DNA of 64,000 nt, taken from assembly GCA_944362555.1 (NCBI GenBank), contig CALVTL010000001.1:1-64000 (forward strand), written 5' to 3'. A program made the position numbers and the translations under genes. Shown here in pieces: positions 17,520 through 27,822 of the stretch (the stretch's first letter is position 1; every line of letters begins with the position of its first letter). This stretch comes from an uncultured Clostridia bacterium (GTDB taxonomy: Bacteria; Bacillota; Clostridia; Christensenellales; Borkfalkiaceae). The notes under the pieces are model-generated. The model was not told the origin of the DNA. It was given only the letters and a program-made list of their open reading frames with translations, and searched no databases.

Positions 17520-18992
17520 ATGAACTACACAGTCACACCTGCAGAGAAAAGCACCGTCAAGATCGCCATCACCTTCACGCCCGAAGAGTGGGAGGCTGCC
17601 AACGATAAGGCGTATCTCGAAAACCGCAAGAAGTTCGCGGTCAACGGCTTCCGCAAGGGCAAGGTGCCCAAGCACGTTCTGGAGCTCTATTACGGCAAGG
17701 GGCTCTTCTATGAAGACGCGCTCAACGACCTGTTCTCCGAGCACTATCCCGCCATCCTCGAAAAGGAGAAGGAGAACTTCATGCCCGTGGGCGATCCCGC
17801 CCTCTCCGTCGAGGAGCTCTCCGACGAGAAGGTGGTGCTCGCCGCGACGACGCCCGTAAAGCCCGATGTCACGATCGGCAAATTCACGGGTTTAAAAATC
17901 GCCAAATATGCGTATACTGTTACGGACGCCGAAGTGGAGAAGGACATCGAGGGCACGCGCGAGCGCCTCGCGGAGAGCCGCGAAGTGACCGACCGCGCCG
18001 CCTGCGACAAGGACGAAGTCAACATCGACTTTGTGGGCAAGACGGACGGCAAGGAGTTCGAGGGCGGCTCCGCGAAGGGGTACGATCTCACGCTCGGCTC
18101 CGGGCAGTTCATCCCCGGGTTCGAGGAGCAGGTCGTCGGCATGAACGTCGGCGAGACGAAGGATATCTCCGTCACCTTCCCCGAAAATTATCAGGCGGCG
18201 GACCTTAAGGGCAAGCCCGCCGTGTTCACCGTCACCCTTCATAAGATCACCGAGAAGGTGCTCCCCGCCCTTGACGACGAGTTCGCCAAGAAGGTGGGTT
18301 CCGACACGATGGACGCCTACCGCGCCAAGGTGCGCGAGCGCCTGGAAAAGAGCGCGGCGTCCCGCGGCCGCAATGAGACGGAGAACGCCATCATCACCGA
18401 GATCGCCAAGGACGCCAAGGCGGACATCCCCGACGCGATGGTGGAGAAGCAGGAGGAATATTCCATGCAGCGCATGGAGTACAGCCTCATGTACCAGGGC
18501 ATCCGCCTCGACGAGTATTTAAAGTACGTCGGGCAGACGCGCGAGGAGTATAAAAAGAACTTCGAGGAGGAGGCGCGCCGCACGGTGCTCCACCAGCTCA
18601 TCGTCGAAAAGCTCATCAAAGACCTCGCCATCATCGCCTCCGAGGAGGAGATCGCGGAGAAGGTCGCCGAGCAGGCGGCAAGCGTCGGCAAGGAACCCGA
18701 GGAATACCGCAAGACGATGGATCCCAGACAGCTCGAGTACATCGAGGGGGACATCAAGGTCACCAAGCTCTTCGACTATCTCGAAGCCAACAACGAGATG
18801 ACGCCCGCGGCGGAAATGGCTGCCGAGGCGCCCGCTTCCGGGGCGGCGTCCGAGGAAAAACCTGCCAAGAAGGCGCCTGCCAGAAAGTCGCCTGCCAAGA
18901 AGACCTCTTCCGCGAAAAAGACGGAAAAAGCCGCGGCGGAAGAACAGCAGCCCGCTGCGGAGAGCGCAGAAAACGGCGAGGAGAACAAATAA
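17520..18992 (+). CDS. tig: Trigger factor
   Basis: Trigger factor is the ribosome-bound chaperone and prolyl isomerase. The 490-residue product has the ribosome-binding loop NGFRKGKVPK (about residues 42-51), the FKBP-type isomerase domain (VNIDFVGKTDGKEFEGGSA, about 160-245, including GSGQFIPGFEEQVVG) and the helical substrate-binding region. Beyond the usual end (about residue 425) lies an extra tail of roughly 60 residues rich in Ala, Lys and Glu with repeated PAKK/ARK motifs, resembling histone-H1-like tails. A TAAAAT box (17472-17477) precedes it. The clpP ATG directly abuts its stop codon. Confidence 0.95.
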   Translation: MNYTVTPAEKSTVKIAITFTPEEWEAANDKAYLENRKKFAVNGFRKGKVPKHVLELYYGKGLFYEDALNDLFSEHYPAILEKEKENFMPVGDPALSVEELSDEKVVLAATTPVKPDVTIGKFTGLKIAKYAYTVTDAEVEKDIEGTRERLAESREVTDRAACDKDEVNIDFVGKTDGKEFEGGSAKGYDLTLGSGQFIPGFEEQVVGMNVGETKDISVTFPENYQAADLKGKPAVFTVTLHKITEKVLPALDDEFAKKVGSDTMDAYRAKVRERLEKSAASRGRNETENAIITEIAKDAKADIPDAMVEKQEEYSMQRMEYSLMYQGIRLDEYLKYVGQTREEYKKNFEEEARRTVLHQLIVEKLIKDLAIIASEEEIAEKVAEQAASVGKEPEEYRKTMDPRQLEYIEGDIKVTKLFDYLEANNEMTPAAEMAAEAPASGAASEEKPAKKAPARKSPAKKTSSAKKTEKAAAEEQQPAAESAENGEENK

Positions 18993-19583
18993 ATGACCAA
19001 GAACGTGCTCATTCCCTATGTTGTGGAGCGCACTTCGAGCGGCGAGCGGAGCTATGACCTCTACTCCCGCCTTCTGGAGGACAGGATCATCTTTTTGAGC
19101 GGGGAGATCGACGACGCGGTGGCGAATACCGTCGTGGCGCAGCTCATCTACCTCGAGGGGAAGGATCCCACCAAGGACATAAGCCTGTACATCAACAGCC
19201 CGGGCGGCTCCGTTTCGGCGGGCATGGCGATCTACGACACGATGAACTACATCAAGTGCGACGTGTCCACCATCTGCATCGGGCTTGCGGCGTCCATGGG
19301 CGCTTTCCTGCTTGCAGCGGGCGCCAAGGGCAAGCGCTTCGCCCTCAAAAACAGCGAGATCATGATCCACCAGCCTCTGGGCGGCGCGCAGGGGCAGGCG
19401 AGCGACATCAAGATCCAGGCGGAGCACATCCTGCGCATCAAGGCGAAGATGAACCGCATCCTCGCCGCCAACACGGGCAAGCCCGTGGACGTCGTCGAAC
19501 GCGACACCGACCGCGACAACTATCTCACCGCCGACGAAGCCCTCGCCTACGGGCTCATCGACAAGGTGTACGAAAAGAGATAA
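18993..19583 (+). CDS. clpP: ATP-dependent Clp protease proteolytic subunit
   Basis: ClpP is the tetradecameric serine protease that degrades substrates unfolded by ClpX. The 196 residues carry the triad Ser in [11 protein letters not shown], His in [12 protein letters not shown] and Asp in [10 protein letters not shown], plus the substrate-binding INSPGGSV loop. The start is directly adjacent to the tig stop, so the two are translationally coupled. Confidence 0.97.
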   Translation: MTKNVLIPYVVERTSSGERSYDLYSRLLEDRIIFLSGEIDDAVANTVVAQLIYLEGKDPTKDISLYINSPGGSVSAGMAIYDTMNYIKCDVSTICIGLAASMGAFLLAAGAKGKRFALKNSEIMIHQPLGGAQGQASDIKIQAEHILRIKAKMNRILAANTGKPVDVVERDTDRDNYLTADEALAYGLIDKVYEKR

Positions 19584-19731
19584 TATTTCAAAGCGTCCCC
19601 TCCTCGGCGGAATGTGCGCCCATAGAGGGAAAACACCCTGCGGGTGCGGCTTTTGCCGCCCGCGCGGGGATCTTCGCGGAAAAATGCGCCCGAATCCGGG
19701 CGAGTGCCGCGGAGAGCACACGGAGTTTTTT

Positions 19732-20967
19732 ATGGCAAAATACGAACAAAGATGCTCCTTCTGCGGGAAGGAAAAATCCAAAGTCAAAAAGCTCATCGCA
19801 GGTCCGGACGGCGTCTTTATCTGCGACGAGTGCGTGGAGCTCTGCCGCGACATGATGGCAAAGATGCCGTCCAATGCGGAGCAGGAGCAGGTGGAGCTCA
19901 AAAAGCCTGCCGAGATCAAGGCGGAGCTCGACCAATACATCATCGGGCAGGACAAGGCAAAGCGCGTTCTCTCGGTCGCCGTGTACAATCACTACAAGCG
20001 CATCAACGCGATGCTCGCAGGCGAGAAGAACGACGACGGCGTGGAGATCGAAAAGAGCAACATCTTGCTGCTCGGTCCCACGGGCAGCGGCAAGACGCTG
20101 CTCGCAAGGACGCTTGCCCGCATTCTGAACGTGCCCTTCGCCACGAGCGACGCCACCACGCTCACCGAGGCGGGCTATGTGGGCGAGGACGTCGAGAACA
20201 TCCTCTTAAAGCTCATCCAGAACGCCGATTACGACATCGAGCGCGCCCAGCGCGGCATCATCTATATCGACGAGATCGACAAGATCGCCAGAAAGGGCGA
20301 GAACGTGTCCATCACGCGCGACGTTTCGGGCGAGGGCGTGCAGCAGGCGCTGTTGAAGATCATCGAGTCGACGGTCGCAAACGTCCCCCCGCAGGGCGGC
20401 AGAAAGCACCCCCAGCAGGAGTGTATGCGCATCGATACGACCAATATCCTCTTCATCTGCGGCGGCGCGTTCGTCGGGCTGGATAAGATCGTCGGCGCGC
20501 GCAAGGATGATTCGGGGCTCGGCTTCGGCGGCAAGGTCAAGCTGGGCGAGAACGAGGTGGACTACTCCCTCCTCGACGACGTCAAGCCGCAGGACCTCAC
20601 CAAATTCGGGCTCATCCCCGAGTTCGTGGGGCGCATCCCCATCGTGGTGGCGCTCCAGCCCCTTGACGAGGACGCGCTCGTCAACATCCTCACGCAGCCC
20701 AAGAACGCCATCATCAAGCAGTATCAGAAGCTCGTCGGCATGGACGGCGTCAAGCTCACCGTAGAGGAGGGCGCCGTGCGCGAGATCGCCAATACCGCCA
20801 TCCGCTTAAAGACGGGGGCGAGGGGACTGCGCACCATCATCGAAGGGCTGATGACCGACGTCATGTATGACATTCCCTCCGAGCAGGACGTGGAGGAAGT
20901 CATCATCACGCGCGACTGCGTCACGAAGGGGGAAAAGCCCCGCCTCGTGTTCAAGAAAACTGCATAA
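19732..20967 (+). CDS. clpX: ATP-dependent Clp protease ATPase subunit ClpX
   Basis: ClpX is the AAA+ unfoldase that feeds ClpP. The 411-residue protein starts with a zinc-binding domain (C8-x2-C11 and C31-x2-C34), followed by Walker [13 protein letters not shown] (about 115), pore loop GYVGEDVEN, Walker [21 protein letters not shown] and the C-terminal small domain ([13 protein letters not shown]). The ATG at 19732 follows GGAGTTTTTT. The frame is open to 19612, but that region has no SD. An intrinsic terminator follows, and the lon/ysxC genes often found next are absent. Confidence 0.96.
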   Translation: MAKYEQRCSFCGKEKSKVKKLIAGPDGVFICDECVELCRDMMAKMPSNAEQEQVELKKPAEIKAELDQYIIGQDKAKRVLSVAVYNHYKRINAMLAGEKNDDGVEIEKSNILLLGPTGSGKTLLARTLARILNVPFATSDATTLTEAGYVGEDVENILLKLIQNADYDIERAQRGIIYIDEIDKIARKGENVSITRDVSGEGVQQALLKIIESTVANVPPQGGRKHPQQECMRIDTTNILFICGGAFVGLDKIVGARKDDSGLGFGGKVKLGENEVDYSLLDDVKPQDLTKFGLIPEFVGRIPIVVALQPLDEDALVNILTQPKNAIIKQYQKLVGMDGVKLTVEEGAVREIANTAIRLKTGARGLRTIIEGLMTDVMYDIPSEQDVEEVIITRDCVTKGEKPRLVFKKTA

Positions 20968-20983
20968 CGTTTGCAAAAATCAT

Positions 20984-21013
20984 GCGCCCCCGAAGTCCGC
21001 GGGGCGCTTTTTT
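20984..21013 (+). terminator. Intrinsic terminator after clpX
   Basis: GCGCCCC (20984-20990) pairs with GGGGCGC (21001-21007), followed by TTTTTT. Confidence 0.85.
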
Positions 21014-21850
21014 GGGAAACGGAAACCCGCGGATCGTCCGCGGGTTCAAGAGAGGATTTGCCGATGAGCAGAACTGAATCGGGAGCGCGTTATAATATCT
21101 AACCCTTGCCCTCCCTGTGAAAATCCCACAAAAATACTGTGTCTTTTTGCGGGAGCCCTATTCGGGAGGGTGCCGGGCGAAGCGAGTTGTCTCTACCCTT
21201 GCCCTCCCTGTGTAAGGGAGGGTGCCGAGCGGAGCGAGGCGGGAGGGTTGTAAAGGTTGGTGTCGCGCGGGCACGACAACCCTTCCGTCTTGCCTTCGGC
21301 AATCCACCTCCCCTTGCACAGGGGAGGCGAGAGAAGAGGCTGGCTTTCCCTTTGGGGGTGAGCCGCGCGTTATGCGCATCACCACGGTGTGGTGTGCGCG
21401 CGCGGCGAACTGAGGTTTTTGCCATTGTGGGCAAAAACCGTGACCGCTGGCGGCGTCGCTCCTTGCGCCGCCGAGACGACTCCGCCGAAGGCGGTGATGA
21501 GGGGGACGGCAAAGGAACAGTCGCTCTGCTTGACCCCTCATCCGTCACTTCGTGACACCTTCCCCCGAGGGGGAAGGCATGAGACCCGTTTACGGGTAAC
21601 ATATCCACGTGGTTTTTCATTTACTTCGCCTGCGGCTCGTGCCGCCATAGGCGGGGCGGGCTGTAAACCCTCATATTACTGGCAGCGCGCAAGTCGCGCC
21701 TGTGACGACCCGGCAGTCATGCATTTGTTTCATCCCGAATGGCAGGAGCGCGCGACGAAAGTCGCGCGCTCCTGCCTGTGAGGGAGCTCCTCGCTCCATG
21801 TCTATAAGGCGTCCTTTCAACTCTGCTTTGCCCCGACGGCGATCATGTGT
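21014..21850. repeat. Gene-free block of dispersed repeats
   Basis: No gene is supported. Order: 21124-21168 (copy of the 14699-14745 segment), two CCCTCCCTGTG...GGGAGG elements (about 21110-21260), a 124-bp element at 21354-21477 that recurs inverted at 40645-40768 with only two differences, a 98-bp element at 21481-21578 (inverse of 14557-14655), and a perfect 14-bp hairpin with CAGGAGCGCGCGAC arms near 21747-21778. Confidence 0.8.
21354..21477 (+). repeat. 124-bp dispersed repeat, copy 1
   Basis: Contains two internal palindromes: CACCACGGTGTGGTG and a 9-bp hairpin GTTTTTGCC / GGCAAAAAC. Copy 2 is at 40645-40768 in opposite orientation. Confidence 0.85.
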
Positions 21851-22780
21851 TCACGCCTTCGGGCGGCGGGACTCGTAGTCGATCAGCGTGTCCGCCGCGA
21901 CGGCGGCAAAGAGCAGAAGGGAGAGAAGGATGGCGGCATAGGGTACGCCGCGGAAGAAGAGGATGGTCATCTCGTCGGGCGCGGGGGCGAGGTACATTTC
22001 GCACAGCGCGGCGCCGACGGCGAAGGCGGCGGCAAGTCCCGCCCGCAAAAGGGTGGGCTTGCGCTGCTGCGCCACGTTCCCCAAAAGGCGCTCCGCAAGC
22101 AGCACGGCGCACGCCGCAAAGGCGATGAGGAACAAAAAGGCAAACACGGCGAGCACGCCTTTTTCGGTCAGTTCCCCCGGGAAGAGGGCGCAGAGCCCCG
22201 CGCGCTCCGCCTCCGTCACCATGCCCGTCGAAAAGAGGGCGAACAGCATGAGGAGAAAGAGCAGGGCGAGCGGGCAGAGCGTATTGCGCGAGGTGCGTTC
22301 GCGGCTGCGCGGCTCCCGTCCGCGGGCGATGAGAAAGAGGACGACGGAGGCAATAACGCCCGCCGCGCCCAGCGTGATGCCCGCGATGCTCGCACCGTTG
22401 AGTCGCATCGTGCCGTCGGCGGCGGCGCAGGCGAACAGGAAGACGCCCGCAAGATAGGAGATATAGACGGCGTAGCAAAAATACAGCGAATCCTTTTGGC
22501 ACTTTTTTGTAAGAAAGCGCACATACCGCACCGCGGTGAGGGCAAAGAGGACGGAGGGTGCGAGCATCGAGATGAGTGCGGCGCACTTTGCGAACGCGCT
22601 GCCCGCCGAGGAGAGGGAAAAGACCGAAAAGACGTTCACTCCGCCCTGCGCGCCGCGAAAGCCGAGGAGAAAGCAGAACACGAGGGAGACGAGCGCCGAA
22701 AAGAGCGCGCAGCCCTCCGCATACGGGGCGAGCCCGAACTTGTCTTTTTCCGAAAGATGCTGCCTGAACAAGGTATCCAT
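21851..22780 (-). CDS. Polytopic membrane protein of unknown function
   Basis: A 309-residue protein with about eight hydrophobic segments (for example ALVSLVFCFLLGFRG, GVIASVVLFLIARG, LALLFLLMLFALFS) and a short cytoplasmic N-terminus MDTLFRQHLSEKDKFG. No family was recognised. Translation from 22780 is supported by a near-perfect sigma-A promoter whose -10 box ends 6 nt before the ATG, so the mRNA is probably leaderless; there is no SD. The longer frame to 22861 would include the promoter and is rejected. It is divergent from the ABC ATPase. Confidence 0.75.
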   Translation of the reverse strand: MDTLFRQHLSEKDKFGLAPYAEGCALFSALVSLVFCFLLGFRGAQGGVNVFSVFSLSSAGSAFAKCAALISMLAPSVLFALTAVRYVRFLTKKCQKDSLYFCYAVYISYLAGVFLFACAAADGTMRLNGASIAGITLGAAGVIASVVLFLIARGREPRSRERTSRNTLCPLALLFLLMLFALFSTGMVTEAERAGLCALFPGELTEKGVLAVFAFLFLIAFAACAVLLAERLLGNVAQQRKPTLLRAGLAAAFAVGAALCEMYLAPAPDEMTILFFRGVPYAAILLSLLLFAAVAADTLIDYESRRPKA

Positions 22781-22786
22781 ACGCCT

Positions 22787-22815
22787 ATTGTAGCACGTGG
22801 GCGGGCGCGGGTCAA
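22787..22815 (-). promoter_or_regulatory. Leaderless promoter of the membrane-protein gene
   Basis: Minus strand: TTGACC (22815-22810), 17-nt spacer, TACAAT (22792-22787), then AGGCGT and ATG. Confidence 0.8.
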
Positions 22816-22901
22816 CAAGGCGCGGGGGGAAAGTTTTTCCCGCCCCGATTTTTTTGGGCAAATTCGATAGTCATACGGGGCAGATTTGTGATAAATGCAC
22901 A

Positions 22902-22930
22902 TTGCATTTTGCAGCGGTTTCATGTATAAT
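22902..22930 (+). promoter_or_regulatory. Promoter of the ABC ATPase gene
   Basis: TTGCAT (22902-22907), 17-nt spacer, TATAAT (22925-22930). Confidence 0.75.
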
Positions 22931-22964
22931 AGAGAAAATCTGATTTCAAGGTAGGGAGGAAATT

Positions 22965-24341
<1,377 letters not shown>

Positions 24342-24355
24342 TGTAAAAGACACCA

Positions 24356-24385
24356 AAGACGCCCGCCTCACGACGGGCGTCTTTT
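24356..24385 (+). terminator. Intrinsic terminator after the ABC ATPase
   Basis: 10-bp stem AAGACGCCCG / CGGGCGTCTT with an 8-nt loop and a short T tail. Confidence 0.85.
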
Positions 24386-24532
24386 CGCATGATGTAAAAG
24401 GGTCGGCGGGAACGTGGGTCGGCGCGGGTCGGTGCGGACAAAGCGAGCGCACGGGGGAGCGCGGCGGGGTGCGGTTTTTTGACCGTTCTTTTGCGGATTT
24501 TCTTTGGATGCGCTCATGCGGGCGGGAAGTGT

Positions 24533-24561
24533 TTGACAAATCGCGCAAAAAAGAGTAAGAT
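24533..24561 (+). promoter_or_regulatory. Promoter of the metal-exporter-like gene
   Basis: TTGACA (24533-24538), 17-nt spacer, TAAGAT (24556-24561). No yybP-ykoY manganese riboswitch was recognised in the short leader. Confidence 0.75.
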
Positions 24562-24591
24562 AGGGCGAATCGGAAAAGGAGGAAAAACAGT

Positions 24592-25614
24592 ATGTGGGAC
24601 GTCGTGCTGGACGCATTGTTGGACACCTTAAAGCTCTTTCCGTTTTTGCTCCTTCTGTATATCCTCATCGAACTCATGGAACACAACACCCGCGTGGGGC
24701 GGGCGAACGCCGCGCTCGCGGGCAGGTGGGCGCCCCTCCTGGGGAGCGCCACGGGGCTTATCCCGATGTGCGGGTTTTCCGTCATGGCGGCAAAGCTGTA
24801 CGAGAGGAAGTATGTGACGCTCGGTACGCTGCTCGCCGTGTTCATCGCCACGAGCGACGAGGCGTTCCTCGTCATGCTCGTCTCGGACATGGGGTGGCTC
24901 GACAAGCTCGTCTCCATCCTCTCCATCTGCGGCATCAAGCTCGTTCTGGGCGCGGGCGTGGGGTATCTTGCGGACGCGCTCGCCAAAAGACGGGGCGCCT
25001 CACTGGTACCCATGCCCGTCATCGACTATGAGGAGGACGACCATGCCGAAGGGGGGCATGACCGCGAAGGGGAGAACGGACACGCGCACGGGCACGCGCA
25101 CGGGCACGCGCATGAGCACGCGCACGCACACGAACACGGCGCCCATGCGGGGGACGAGTTCACCGCCTGCGAACACAAGCACGGAAAGAAGGGCAATCTG
25201 TCGCTCTACTTCGTTTCCCCCCTGCTGCACGCATTGCAGGTGGCGGCGTTCGTGCTGCTCGTCAACCTCGTGTTCGGGTTCTTGTTCTTCTTCGTGGGCG
25301 AGGAGCGCGTCATCGGCTTTTTGCAGGGGAGCGGGTATTGGTATCAGCCGCTCATCTGCAGCGTTCTGGGGCTCGTCCCCAACTGCGCCTCCACCGTCAT
25401 CCTCGCGGAGGTGTACGCGATGGGGGGCATCTCCTTCGGGAGCTGCCTTGCGGGGCTTGTCGTCAACACGGGGCTGGGGTGCCTCGTCCTCTTCAAAAAC
25501 GCGAAGGCGCTCCGCCGCGCCCTCCTCATCTGCGCATTTTTGTTCGTTCTGGGCATTGCCGTCGGGTATGCGGTGAACGCCGTCGCGCTCGCCCTTCCGC
25601 CCATTTCGCTCTGA
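24592..25614 (+). CDS. Putative heavy-metal exporter, ArsP_2 type
   Basis: A 340-residue permease with about ten membrane segments in two halves, resembling the putative 10-TM heavy-metal exporter (ArsP_2, putative manganese transporter) family. The half-repeats are visible as ATGLIPMCGFSVMAAKLY (residues about 57-75) and VLGLVPNCASTVILAEVYAM in the second half, each with a P-x-C motif. Between them is a cytoplasmic loop (about residues 145-205) with some 14 histidines in HGHAHGHAHEHAHAHEHG, a likely metal-binding sensor. Substrate (Mn, Zn or another metal) is not determined. SD: AAAAGGAGGAAAAACAGT. Confidence 0.8.
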   Translation: MWDVVLDALLDTLKLFPFLLLLYILIELMEHNTRVGRANAALAGRWAPLLGSATGLIPMCGFSVMAAKLYERKYVTLGTLLAVFIATSDEAFLVMLVSDMGWLDKLVSILSICGIKLVLGAGVGYLADALAKRRGASLVPMPVIDYEEDDHAEGGHDREGENGHAHGHAHGHAHEHAHAHEHGAHAGDEFTACEHKHGKKGNLSLYFVSPLLHALQVAAFVLLVNLVFGFLFFFVGEERVIGFLQGSGYWYQPLICSVLGLVPNCASTVILAEVYAMGGISFGSCLAGLVVNTGLGCLVLFKNAKALRRALLICAFLFVLGIAVGYAVNAVALALPPISL

Positions 25615-25617
25615 ACG

Positions 25618-25647
25618 TTGACAAAACGCCGCGCGGTGTGATATAAT
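25618..25647 (+). promoter_or_regulatory. Promoter of the hisC-like operon
   Basis: TTGACA (25618-25623), 18-nt spacer, TATAAT (25642-25647). Confidence 0.8.
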
Positions 25648-25678
25648 CAAAGTCGGAAATCCAACACAGGGCACAGCA

Positions 25679-26740
25679 ATGGACTTTTTGAGCAACAAGG
25701 CGCGCGCCATCGCGCCGTATACGGCGGGCGAACAGCTCCGCGACAGGCAGTACATCAAACTCAACACCAACGAAAATCCTTATCCGCCCTCGCCGCGCGT
25801 TGCCCGGGCGCTTGCCGCCTTCGACGCGGATGCGCTGCGGCTCTATCCGCGCCCCGAGGCGGACGAACTGCGCGCGGCGATCGCCCGAAAGGAGGGGGTC
25901 GCGCCCGAAAATATCTTCTGCGGCAACGGCTCGGACGAGGTGCTCGCGCTCTCCTTCCCCGCCTTTTTCGACGGTGACGGTGCGGGCGCGTGCTTTGCCG
26001 ACCTCACCTATTCCTTTTATGAGGTGTTCGCCGCCTTCTTCGGGATCCCCAAGACGATCGTGCCCCTCAAAGGCGACTTCACGCTCGATTTGGATGCGAT
26101 GCGCGCCGTGCCCTGCGCGGGGTACTACATCGCCAACCCCAACGCGCCCACGGGCGTGGGGGTGGCGCGGGAGGAGATGGAGCGGTTCGTCGCCTCCGTG
26201 CCCGACAGGCTCGTCGTGCTCGACGAGGCATATATGGACTTTTTCGGCGAGAGCTGTACGCCGCTCACCCAAAAATATGCGAACGTGCTCGTCGTCAAGA
26301 CGTTCTCCAAGAGCTATTCGCTTGCAGGCATCCGCTGCGGCTATGCGGTGGGGAACAGGTCGCTCATCGCGGGGCTCATGCGCATGAAGGACTGCTTCAA
26401 TTCCTACCCCGTGGACAGCGTGGCGCAGGCGGTCTGTACGGCTGCCGTCGCGGACGGCGCGTACTATGCGGAGGCGACGGGAAAGGTCGTCTCCGAGCGG
26501 GAGCGCCTCGCCGTCGCCCTGCGCGGGATGGGGTTCACCGTGCCCGAGAGCCGTTCCAACTTCCTGTTTGCGGGAAGGGCGAAGGTGAGCGGGAAGGAGA
26601 TCTACACGCGGCTGAAGGCGGCGGGCGTGCTCGTTCGCTTCTGGGACAAGCCAGTTCTTTGCGACTTCGTGCGCATCACGGTGGGAACGCCCGCACAGAA
26701 CGACGTCTTATTGCAACAACTTCAAAAAATACTCTCATAG
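25679..26740 (+). CDS. hisC: HisC-like PLP aminotransferase
   Basis: A class I/II PLP aminotransferase of 353 residues resembling histidinol-phosphate aminotransferase. Visible motifs: YIKLNTNENPYPPSPRV near residue 22, GNGSDEVLALSF (about 82), NPNAPTGVG (about 152), DEAYMDFFGES, and the Schiff-base lysine K211 in KTFSKSYSLAGIRCGYA. No other his gene is nearby, so the substrate could be imidazole-acetol phosphate, an aromatic keto acid or another phosphorylated keto compound. It is the first gene of a three-gene operon with an AraM-like protein and a HAD phosphatase. The SD is weak (AGGGCACAGCA). Confidence 0.85.
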   Translation: MDFLSNKARAIAPYTAGEQLRDRQYIKLNTNENPYPPSPRVARALAAFDADALRLYPRPEADELRAAIARKEGVAPENIFCGNGSDEVLALSFPAFFDGDGAGACFADLTYSFYEVFAAFFGIPKTIVPLKGDFTLDLDAMRAVPCAGYYIANPNAPTGVGVAREEMERFVASVPDRLVVLDEAYMDFFGESCTPLTQKYANVLVVKTFSKSYSLAGIRCGYAVGNRSLIAGLMRMKDCFNSYPVDSVAQAVCTAAVADGAYYAEATGKVVSERERLAVALRGMGFTVPESRSNFLFAGRAKVSGKEIYTRLKAAGVLVRFWDKPVLCDFVRITVGTPAQNDVLLQQLQKILS

Positions 26741-26751
26741 GAGGGGAGCTT

Positions 26752-27822
26752 ATGCGGCTCGGCCTTTCCGTACCGAAGATGAACGCCGAAGGGGGCGCGG
26801 ACGGAGGGGGCGGGCCGATCTGCTCTTCCCGCGAGGGCGCGGAGCGCTTTCTTGCACGCACGGCGGGCAAGGCGCTGCTGCTCGCGGACGGGGCGTCCTT
26901 TTCCGCTCTGCTGCCCGCCGCGCACCTTGCGCGCACGGTGAGCTGCCTGTTTGACGGTGACGCCGCCGCGCTGTTCGCCCTGCCCGAGGTGGGGTGCGTC
27001 CTCGCCGCAGGCGGCGCGGACACGCTGCGCGCTGCCCGCCTGTTCGCAACGCTGCGGCGCATCCCGTGCGCCCTCTTTCCCGCCTCCTCCGCGCTGGACG
27101 GCGTGTATGAACGCCGCTTCCCCGCAGGGGGAGAATTGGGCGGAATTGCGCTCACGCGGGGGGACGTGTGCTGTGATCTTGCGTGCATTTCCGACTTTGC
27201 GGAGGGATATTCGCGGTTGGTGCTCGCCCGCCTCGCCCTCTTTGAGGCGAAGGCGAAGGGGCTGATGTGCCGCACGCCCTTCGGCGGAAGAGGATACGAG
27301 GAGGCGTTCGCCCTCACGGAGGGCGCCGCCGATCTCTCCCCGCGGGACATCGTTCTGCGCAACGCGCGCCTGCGCGAACTGGAGGCGGATGGCGCGCCTG
27401 TCGGCGAGGGCGCCGTCCTCATGCAGAGCTTTCGCGCCGCGCCCCTGCCCGCCCTGCGCGCGGAGCGCGCGCTCTCGGCGCTCTACTATGCCTTTTTTCT
27501 GCGCGGCGTGCCGCGCCGCTATCGTGTCGCCGACTACCGCGCCCGAGCGGCGCGCGCAAAGGTGCCGTATGCGGCGCTCTGTATCCCCGCGGAGGCGGAG
27601 TACGCGGCGCGTGCGCTCGCGCTGGAGCGCGTGCGCGGGGAACTGCTGACGGAGCTCGTGCACCTGCGCTCCTTTCATGCGGCGCAGCTCCGCACGGTGC
27701 GCGCATTGGGCGCGGAGGGCGCGCCCGTTCCCGACCTTTCCGCCCTGCGCACGCTGCCCGAGCGCGCCGCAGACGGGCTGTGCGCGGTCATCCGCGATTT
27801 CGGGCTGATGGAGGAACTATGA
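26752..27822 (+). CDS. Divergent glycerol-1-phosphate-dehydrogenase-like protein
   Basis: A 356-residue soluble protein of uncertain family. Residues about 85-130 (VLAAGGADTLRAARLFATLR, then RIPCALFPASSALDGVYERR) read like the NAD-binding GGG-x-x-x-D and P-T-x-x-S-x-D-G segments of the AraM/glycerol-1-phosphate dehydrogenase and dehydroquinate-synthase fold. The usual metal-binding Asp and His residues cannot be located, so a catalytic dehydrogenase role is doubtful. The ATG at 26752 follows GAGGGGAGCTT. It lies 11 nt after hisC, and its stop overlaps the HAD gene as ATGA, implying a shared pathway. Confidence 0.5.
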   Translation: MRLGLSVPKMNAEGGADGGGGPICSSREGAERFLARTAGKALLLADGASFSALLPAAHLARTVSCLFDGDAAALFALPEVGCVLAAGGADTLRAARLFATLRRIPCALFPASSALDGVYERRFPAGGELGGIALTRGDVCCDLACISDFAEGYSRLVLARLALFEAKAKGLMCRTPFGGRGYEEAFALTEGAADLSPRDIVLRNARLRELEADGAPVGEGAVLMQSFRAAPLPALRAERALSALYYAFFLRGVPRRYRVADYRARAARAKVPYAALCIPAEAEYAARALALERVRGELLTELVHLRSFHAAQLRTVRALGAEGAPVPDLSALRTLPERAADGLCAVIRDFGLMEEL

